Origin: Alphaproteobacteria bacterium
GTDB lineage: Bacteria; Pseudomonadota; Alphaproteobacteria; DSM-16000; Inquilinaceae
DNA: 6,554 bases
Assembly: GCA_029263555.1 (NCBI GenBank)
Contig: JAJUFW010000176.1
Span: forward strand, 1 to 6,554
Reading direction: 5' to 3'
The translations under genes and the position numbers were made by a program. Positions 1-4,657 of this stretch are shown here, in pieces (positions within the stretch are counted from its first letter, which is position 1; every line of letters starts with the position of its first letter). The notes under the pieces are model-generated. The model ran no database searches. It was not told the DNA's origin and saw only the letters and a list, made by a program, of their open reading frames with translations.

Positions 1-5
1 GCAGA

Positions 6-845
6 ATGACCGCCGTAATCCTTCCCATGAGCCAGTCCCGGCACGAGGCCGTGTCGGACGCCCGCCTGGACTGGCTGGCCGAGTCCCTTCTGGCCAACCG
101 ATTCCTGCCCGAGCCGCCGCCTGAGAAGCTGTTCGTCGGCGACGGCGACTTCCGGGCGATCGGGGTGGAGTTCCTGTGCCACTTCGTTCGCCTGGGCGGC
201 CTGAAACCGTCGGACCGGGTCCTGGACATAGGCTGCGGCATCGGCCGAATGGCTGTCCCACTGACCCAGTACCTGGACCCGGCGACGGCCACCTATGAGG
301 GCATCGACGTCGTCGCCGACGGGATCGAGTGGTGCTCGCGGACGATCACGCCGGTCTACCCGAACTTCACGTTCCGCCACCTCGACGCCGCCAATTCCCT
401 CTACAACCCCGACGGAACGGTCGCCATCGGGGAACTGACGCTGCCCTATGAGGACGGCTCGTTCGACTTCGTCTTCATGACGTCGGTCATCACCCATCTG
501 GAGGAGGCCGACGTGGCCGCCTATGCGCGGGAGATCGGACGGCTGCTGGACCCGGGCGGCCGGTGCTTCGTCAGCCTGTTCCTCATGAACGACGAGGCGC
601 GCCGCCATCTGTCGAGCGAGCCCGGCCGACTTCCCTTCGACACCGAGGCCGAAGGCCCCGTCTACTTCGCCCACCCGGAGGTGCCGCTTGCCGCGGTCGC
701 CTACGAGGAAGGCCATCTCATCGATCTCTTCTCCAAGGCCGGGCTCCGCCTCCGCGCCGCGCCGGCCTACGGCCATTGGTGCGGACGGCAGCCCGCCAAC
801 AACTACCAGGACATCTGCGTTTTCGAGCGCATGGAGGCCGTGTGA
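6..845 (+). CDS. Class I SAM-dependent methyltransferase
   Basis: The 279-residue protein has a Rossmann-type methyltransferase core. Motif I is VLDIGCGIGR at about residues 72-81 and should bind S-adenosylmethionine. An acidic residue at the end of strand 2 (GIDVV, D101) fits the contact with the SAM ribose. The motif IV/post-motif region is GSFDFVFMTSVITHL (151-165), followed by LLDPGGRCFVS (180-190), which is typical of small-molecule and sugar methyltransferases. The C-terminal part (about 205-279) is probably a substrate-specific cap. No signal peptide or membrane segment is seen, so it should be cytoplasmic. The gene overlaps the next glycosyltransferase by one base, so a glycan or glycan precursor is a reasonable substrate by context, but the acceptor is unknown. 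The start at 6 is uncertain: only five bases lie upstream, so its ribosome site cannot be seen. The in-frame ATG at 27 has no clear Shine-Dalgarno sequence. Confidence 0.9.
   Translation: MTAVILPMSQSRHEAVSDARLDWLAESLLANRFLPEPPPEKLFVGDGDFRAIGVEFLCHFVRLGGLKPSDRVLDIGCGIGRMAVPLTQYLDPATATYEGIDVVADGIEWCSRTITPVYPNFTFRHLDAANSLYNPDGTVAIGELTLPYEDGSFDFVFMTSVITHLEEADVAAYAREIGRLLDPGGRCFVSLFLMNDEARRHLSSEPGRLPFDTEAEGPVYFAHPEVPLAAVAYEEGHLIDLFSKAGLRLRAAPAYGHWCGRQPANNYQDICVFERMEAV
833..837 (+). promoter_or_regulatory. Ribosome binding site of the GT4 gene, inside the methyltransferase 3' end
   Basis: A perfect GGAGG lies seven bases before the ATG at 845, within the last codons of the upstream gene. With the stop/start overlap TGATG at 843-847, it fixes the start of the glycosyltransferase and suggests translational coupling. 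Confidence 0.8.
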
Positions 846-2134
846 TGAGCAGGCTGCGCGTCCTCGTCGTCTGTCACAATCATCCGAGCTTCCATCCGGG
901 CGGCACGGAGATCTTCGCCCATGAGCTGTTCCAGGAGCTGAGGCAGGATCCGGGGATCGAACCCCTGTTCCTCGCCTGCACGAACCAGCTGCACCGGGAC
1001 CAGAAGCCCGGCACCAGCTTCCAGACGGTCGGCCGGTCGGCCGATGAACTTGTCCTCTGGGCAGGTCACTTCGACCGGTTCTTCATGAGCCAGATCGACC
1101 TGCACGGCGTGGTGCCGGACCTGTCGAACCTGCTTCTCTCGTTCCGGCCGGACGTCGTCCATTTCCATCATACCCTCCTCCTGGGCGCGGAGATCCTGTA
1201 CCTGGTCCGCCGCCTGCTACCCGAGAGCCGGATCGTCTTCACGCTCCACGACTACTATCCGATCTGCCCGAACGACGGCCTGATGGTCAGGACGGGGAGC
1301 AACGAGCTGTGCCATGGCGCGACGCTCGACGGCTGCCGCAGATGCTTCCCAGATGTCGCGCCGGACCGCTTCGTCCTGCGCGAACGGCATCTGAAAGCCC
1401 TTTTCCAGGCGGTCGACGCGTTCGTGGCGCCGAGCCACTTCCTGCGCGACCGATTTATCCGGTGGGGCCTGCCGGCGGAAGCGATCCACGTCATTCCGAA
1501 CGGCCGCCCCGAGGTCGAGCCGACGCCCCACCGCCGCTTGGCCCATAACGACCGTCGGGACAGCTTCGCCTATTTCGGCAATATCAGCCCCTTCAAGGGC
1601 GCGAGCGTCGCCGTCGCCGCCGCCCAGCGGCTGATCGACGCCGGCGACCTGGAGTTCTCGCTTCAGATCCATGGCGGCACGCCGTTCCAGACGGATGCCT
1701 TCCGCAGCGGGTTCGCGGCCGCCGCCGAGGCCGCCGCGCCGCAGGTTTCCCAACACGGCCCCTACAGCCGGGAGGAGTTCCCGACGCTGATCGGACCGGC
1801 GGACTGGGTGATCATGCCGTCCATCTGGTGGGAAAACGCGCCGCTGGTGATCCAGGAAGCCTTCCAGCACCGGCGTCCGGTGATCTGCAGCGGCATCGGC
1901 GGCATGGCTGAGATGGTGCGCGACGGGATCGACGGGCTGCATTTCCGTCCCGGCGACGCCAACGACCTTGCCCGGGTGATGTGGCGAGCCATGACCGAAC
2001 CGTCGCTCTGGCAGTATCTGGTCGACGGCATCCCCGAGGTCCCTACCCTGACCCTGACCGCCCAGCGGTATCTGGCGCTCTTCGACCGGCTTCTCGCCGA
2101 CGAGGAGCCGTCCGCGCTGGCCGTTCCCGCGTGA
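845..2134 (+). CDS. GT4-type glycosyltransferase (GT-B fold)
   Basis: The 429-residue protein is a retaining GT-B glycosyltransferase that should transfer a sugar from a nucleotide donor to a glycan acceptor at the cytoplasmic side. The N-terminal domain has strand MSRLRVLVVCHNHP, the glycine loop HPGGTEIFAHEL (17-28), RPDVVHFHH (101-109) and TLHDYYPICP (133-142). The C-terminal domain begins near VIPNG (216-220) and carries FAYFGNISPFKG (241-252). The GT4 EX7E signature is present as E330 and E338 in WENAPLVIQEAF, followed by GIGGMAEMVRDGIDGLHF. Length is normal for the family. An unusual cluster of four cysteines (C141, C156, C164, C167) sits after the HDYYPICP motif and could bind a metal. 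An open reading extends upstream to 563, but the start at 845 is chosen because of its Shine-Dalgarno sequence, the coupling to the preceding stop and the immediate beta-strand. Donor and acceptor are unknown. Confidence 0.93.
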   Translation: MSRLRVLVVCHNHPSFHPGGTEIFAHELFQELRQDPGIEPLFLACTNQLHRDQKPGTSFQTVGRSADELVLWAGHFDRFFMSQIDLHGVVPDLSNLLLSFRPDVVHFHHTLLLGAEILYLVRRLLPESRIVFTLHDYYPICPNDGLMVRTGSNELCHGATLDGCRRCFPDVAPDRFVLRERHLKALFQAVDAFVAPSHFLRDRFIRWGLPAEAIHVIPNGRPEVEPTPHRRLAHNDRRDSFAYFGNISPFKGASVAVAAAQRLIDAGDLEFSLQIHGGTPFQTDAFRSGFAAAAEAAAPQVSQHGPYSREEFPTLIGPADWVIMPSIWWENAPLVIQEAFQHRRPVICSGIGGMAEMVRDGIDGLHFRPGDANDLARVMWRAMTEPSLWQYLVDGIPEVPTLTLTAQRYLALFDRLLADEEPSALAVPA

Positions 2135-2138
2135 CGCC

Positions 2139-2143
2139 GGAGG
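2139..2143 (+). promoter_or_regulatory. Ribosome binding site choosing ATG 2149
   Basis: GGAGG stands five bases before ATG 2149. An alternative GTG at 2131 overlaps the preceding TGA (GTGA) but has no good Shine-Dalgarno sequence in front of it, so the ATG is preferred. Confidence 0.7.
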
Positions 2144-2148
2144 CTCGG

Positions 2149-2928
2149 ATGGCGACAGGCACGACCCCCAAGAATGCCGCGAACGACATGACGGCTGCAG
2201 CGGCCGAGGACAGGGGACCGGAAATCCAGGGCCGTATGGATGCGATCGACGGAAGGCGGCTGTTCGGCTGGGCATGGGACGCCTCTCGCCCGGACGACCG
2301 CCTGGCGATCCGTGTCCTTCTGGACGGGCGCGAGATCGGCACCACCGTGGCCGACCGGCCCCGCGCGGATCTGCAGCGGAACGGCGTCGGCGACGGCGCC
2401 CACGCCTTCGAATTTTCGCTTCCCGACAACGATGCGGATGTGTCGGACCGCCTGAGCGTCGTGGCGGTGTCGCCCTCGACCGGCAAGGAGACCCCGCTCA
2501 GCCGGCCGTCGGAGATGGAGATCGCGGCCGAGGCGGTCGCCGCCGTGCCCCTGCGGCGCGCGACAGACCTCCTGGAAGCGCTGATGGCGGCCCAACGTCG
2601 CTTTCATTCGGTCCAGCAGGCGGCCCTGCAGAGCCTCAAGGAGACGGCCGACAAGGTCGACGCGATCGGCGCGGCCGGCACGGATGGCGTCGCCCAGGCG
2701 ATCGACGCGGTCCGTTCCACCCAGGATTCCCTAGAGAAGCGCCTGGCGGAGATCGAGGTCTTCCAGCTGCGGTTCGACCAGACCCTGGGTGACTTGGACA
2801 AGCGTATTCAGGCGCTGCACAGCAGCGCCGACCGGCCGCTGAGGCGGGCGGTGGCAGCGCTGGGCGTGTTCGTGGCCCTGGTCGCAGGGATCGCGATCTA
2901 CGCCGTGGCTCTGCAGACCATGGGATGA
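2149..2928 (+). CDS. Membrane-anchored protein with N-terminal GWAWD beta domain and coiled-coil region
   Basis: The function of this 259-residue protein is not recognised. After a low-complexity polar start, residues about 26-120 form a compact beta-rich domain. Its landmarks are IQGRMDAIDGRRLFGWAWD, VLLDGREIG, RADLQRNGVGDGAHAFEFSLPD and a closing VVAVSP strand. From general memory, similar GW.WD / DG..vG / R.DL..ng.gdg.h.F modules occur in or beside bacterial glycosyltransferases; no search was run. Residues about 138-225 are helical and rich in heptad-like hydrophobics and charges (QSLKETADKVDAI, DSLEKRLAEIEVFQLRFDQTL), suggesting a coiled coil. Residues about 234-255 (AVAALGVFVALVAGIAIYAVAL) form one membrane segment, preceded by arginines and followed by a four-residue tail. 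With no N-terminal signal, this is a tail-anchor arrangement with the bulk in the cytoplasm. A role as scaffold or regulator of the neighbouring glycosyltransferases is inference. Confidence 0.85.
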   Translation: MATGTTPKNAANDMTAAAAEDRGPEIQGRMDAIDGRRLFGWAWDASRPDDRLAIRVLLDGREIGTTVADRPRADLQRNGVGDGAHAFEFSLPDNDADVSDRLSVVAVSPSTGKETPLSRPSEMEIAAEAVAAVPLRRATDLLEALMAAQRRFHSVQQAALQSLKETADKVDAIGAAGTDGVAQAIDAVRSTQDSLEKRLAEIEVFQLRFDQTLGDLDKRIQALHSSADRPLRRAVAALGVFVALVAGIAIYAVALQTMG

Positions 2929-2938
2929 TCTTGAACCG

Positions 2939-2959
2939 CCGGCGTTGCGCAGGCGCCGG
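2939..2959 (+). other. GC-rich inverted repeat in the gap between genes 3 and 4
   Basis: CCGGCG (2939-2944) and CGCCGG (2954-2959) form a perfect six-base stem around a nine-base loop. No T-run follows, so it is not a classical intrinsic terminator. It lies ten bases before the GGAAG element and could affect mRNA stability or translation of the next gene. In GC-rich DNA a repeat this short can arise by chance. Confidence 0.35.
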
Positions 2960-2977
2960 GGGCCAACCGGAAGATTT

Positions 2978-4600
2978 ATGGAGGCACTAGTGCATCAGGT
3001 CATCGAGCAGGCAGCGGGCACCCCCCGTCGCAATCCGGTCGTATCGGCCGGAACCGCTGCAGCGGCCGAGCGGCACGTCGAGCCGCTGGCAGTGCAGGTC
3101 ACGACAGCAGCGCATGACGCGCTCTTCAGCGGCAACCCGAAGGTGATCGGGGCCGTCGAGGACGCCGCGAAATGGCGCGGGCTGGACCTGCCGGACGGGA
3201 TCTCGGTTCTTCTGTTCGGCCTGGAGGATGGGGTCGGGCGGATCGCACATCCTGGAGACGACGCGGATGCGGCGGTGGTCGACCTGGCGCTGCCCCCGAC
3301 GGACTGCCTCGGCCTGTTCGCCTTCTCCGATAGCGCCGAGCAGAAACTCACCACCCTCTCGCGCTGGTGGTCGGAGCTGTCGCCCGGGCCGGCGCCGGAG
3401 ATCAGCCGCTTCACGCCCGGCGCCAAGGGCAATTCCGCCGAACACCAGGCGCTTCGGCTTCTGGTCGACCGCATGCTGCGCGAGCGCCGGGCCGCCCATC
3501 AGAACGTGGTCCGGCTTCAGCGGGCGCTGGGCGAGCTGCGCGAGGATCACGAAACCTCCCAGAGCGTCCTGGCCATGCTGCGGGACTGCCTGTCGCGATA
3601 TCAGCTTCCGACGGTCCAGTGCACCCTTACGCTGCAGCCGGGCAGCATCACGGTGGCGCCGCCGGCCGGTGCCCCCGCCTTCACCATCCGCCAGAAGCTG
3701 CCGGTGCACAGCCAGGGCCTGGCCGCGATTGCCCTGCATGTCGCCGTAGGGCGCAAGCGCAGCAACGGCCGGCTCCTGATCAAGCTGACGGCCCGGGAAA
3801 GCGGAACCATGCTGATCAGTTGGGCAATCCCCTTCGATCACCTCACCAATGGCTGGAACCTCCTGGAGATCCCGAGCGTGATCGTCGGGGCCCGCCAGAC
3901 CGTCGACCTAACCATCCGCTGGGACGGAGACAGCCGCTTCGCCCCGCAGCTCTCGCTCAGCGACCAGCATATCGGCCCGGGCGGACAGCTTCAGATGGAA
4001 GGCGGCCGGCAGGCCCGCCAGGCGCTGGCGCTGCAGATCTGGACCGGCCTGCCGGGTAGCCGGCGCGTCGTTTCCACCTTCGCCGAGGCGGTGGACGGTC
4101 AGATCGAGCTTGCCGTCGGCAAGCAGCTCTTCGTGTCGCCGGCCAAGCTGGCCCAGGCGAAGCTTCTTGAACCGGCCCCGAACCGGGTCGACTTCGACAT
4201 ACTATCCTTCAAGGAGGACGGCCGGACACTGCAGCTCCATCCGGTGACGGGACTTGTCTCCCATGCCGTCATCCCCGCCGCCTGCCCGGCCGGCGTCCGG
4301 AGGATCCTGGCGACGATCAAGACCGACTGCCCGGAGGCGCCCTGGGTCGAATATGCGTTGATGGCGGTTCCGGCCGGCACGCCCGCGAACTTCCCGACCG
4401 ATCAGAAGCCGGCGCCCGCAGGGGCGGTTGTCTCGGAATGGCTGAGGCTCGCGCCGAACACTCCCGGCACGCTGGTCCTGGCCTTCGACGACGCGCCAAG
4501 CCAGACCCTGGACCTGCATCTTGCCACGCGAATGCCCCCCGGCGTCGCCGACGCTTTCGCGTGGGCACAGTGGAAGAGCCTGCAGATCGAGCTTGCCTGA
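2978..4600 (+). CDS. Hypothetical protein with helical region and beta-rich C-terminal half
   Basis: This 540-residue protein is not confidently recognised. It may belong to a DUF family (DUF6212 comes to mind, unverified) found near glycan genes. Residues about 75-118 look like a small alpha/beta unit (GISVLLFGLEDG, AAVVDLALPPTDCLGLFAFSD). Residues about 155-207 are helical with heptad-like spacing (HQALRLLVDRMLRERRAAHQ, NVVRLQRALGELREDHE). From about 212 to 540 the chain is beta-rich, with repeated short strands and few charged helices (TLTLQPGSITVAPP, GRLLIKLTA, GTMLISWAI, TVDLTIRWDGD), compatible with jelly-roll or carbohydrate-binding-like folds. No signal peptide, membrane segment or catalytic motif is evident. 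ATG 2978 has GGAAG four bases upstream; GTG 2990 has GGAGG five bases upstream and would shorten the protein by four residues. TTG 2945 is also in frame but lies inside the hairpin. Position between glycosyltransferase genes suggests a glycan-related accessory role. Confidence 0.85.
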   Translation: MEALVHQVIEQAAGTPRRNPVVSAGTAAAAERHVEPLAVQVTTAAHDALFSGNPKVIGAVEDAAKWRGLDLPDGISVLLFGLEDGVGRIAHPGDDADAAVVDLALPPTDCLGLFAFSDSAEQKLTTLSRWWSELSPGPAPEISRFTPGAKGNSAEHQALRLLVDRMLRERRAAHQNVVRLQRALGELREDHETSQSVLAMLRDCLSRYQLPTVQCTLTLQPGSITVAPPAGAPAFTIRQKLPVHSQGLAAIALHVAVGRKRSNGRLLIKLTARESGTMLISWAIPFDHLTNGWNLLEIPSVIVGARQTVDLTIRWDGDSRFAPQLSLSDQHIGPGGQLQMEGGRQARQALALQIWTGLPGSRRVVSTFAEAVDGQIELAVGKQLFVSPAKLAQAKLLEPAPNRVDFDILSFKEDGRTLQLHPVTGLVSHAVIPAACPAGVRRILATIKTDCPEAPWVEYALMAVPAGTPANFPTDQKPAPAGAVVSEWLRLAPNTPGTLVLAFDDAPSQTLDLHLATRMPPGVADAFAWAQWKSLQIELA

Positions 4601-4612
4601 TCGATTAGGAGC

Positions 4613-4632
4613 GGCCGGGCTTCGGCCCAGCC
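4613..4632 (+). other. cUUCGg-capped hairpin in the gap between genes 4 and 5
   Basis: GGGC (4617-4620), loop TTCG (4621-4624) and GCCC (4625-4628) form a four-base stem closed by the very stable C(UUCG)G tetraloop. After one C-A mismatch the stem extends by three more pairs (4613-4615 with 4630-4632). There is no T-run downstream, so a classical intrinsic terminator is unlikely. An attenuator, an mRNA-stabilising structure or a weak terminator in a GC-rich genome are all possible. An AGGAG (4607-4611) sits just 5' of it with no start codon at usable distance. Confidence 0.5.
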
Positions 4633-4657
4633 CCACCGGACTGGACATACCCCCCGA

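Noticed and set aside
563..844. Upstream extension of the GT4 reading frame to ATG 563
   Set aside because: The added 94 residues are Arg/Pro-rich out-of-frame translation of the methyltransferase. The GT4 fold begins exactly at ATG 845, which has a good ribosome site.
1981..2148. Upstream extension of gene 3 to ATG 1981, or to GTG 2131
   Set aside because: The extension from 1981 overlaps the GT4 coding end and is Arg-rich. GTG 2131 lacks a Shine-Dalgarno sequence, whereas ATG 2149 has GGAGG at ideal spacing.
1217..2275. Long minus-strand open frame (352 codons) opposite the GT4 gene
   Set aside because: It is a shadow frame of GC-rich DNA: the translation is arginine-, glycine- and histidine-rich without recognisable motifs, while the plus strand carries complete GT4 motifs.
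2931..2936. TTGAAC resembling a -35 promoter box before gene 4
   Set aside because: At the expected 16-18 base spacing the sequence is GC-only (CGCCGG region), with no -10-like hexamer.
2987..3841. Minus-strand open frame of 284 codons opposite gene 4
   Set aside because: It has no motifs or credible start context. The plus-strand frame has better composition, a ribosome site and operon position.
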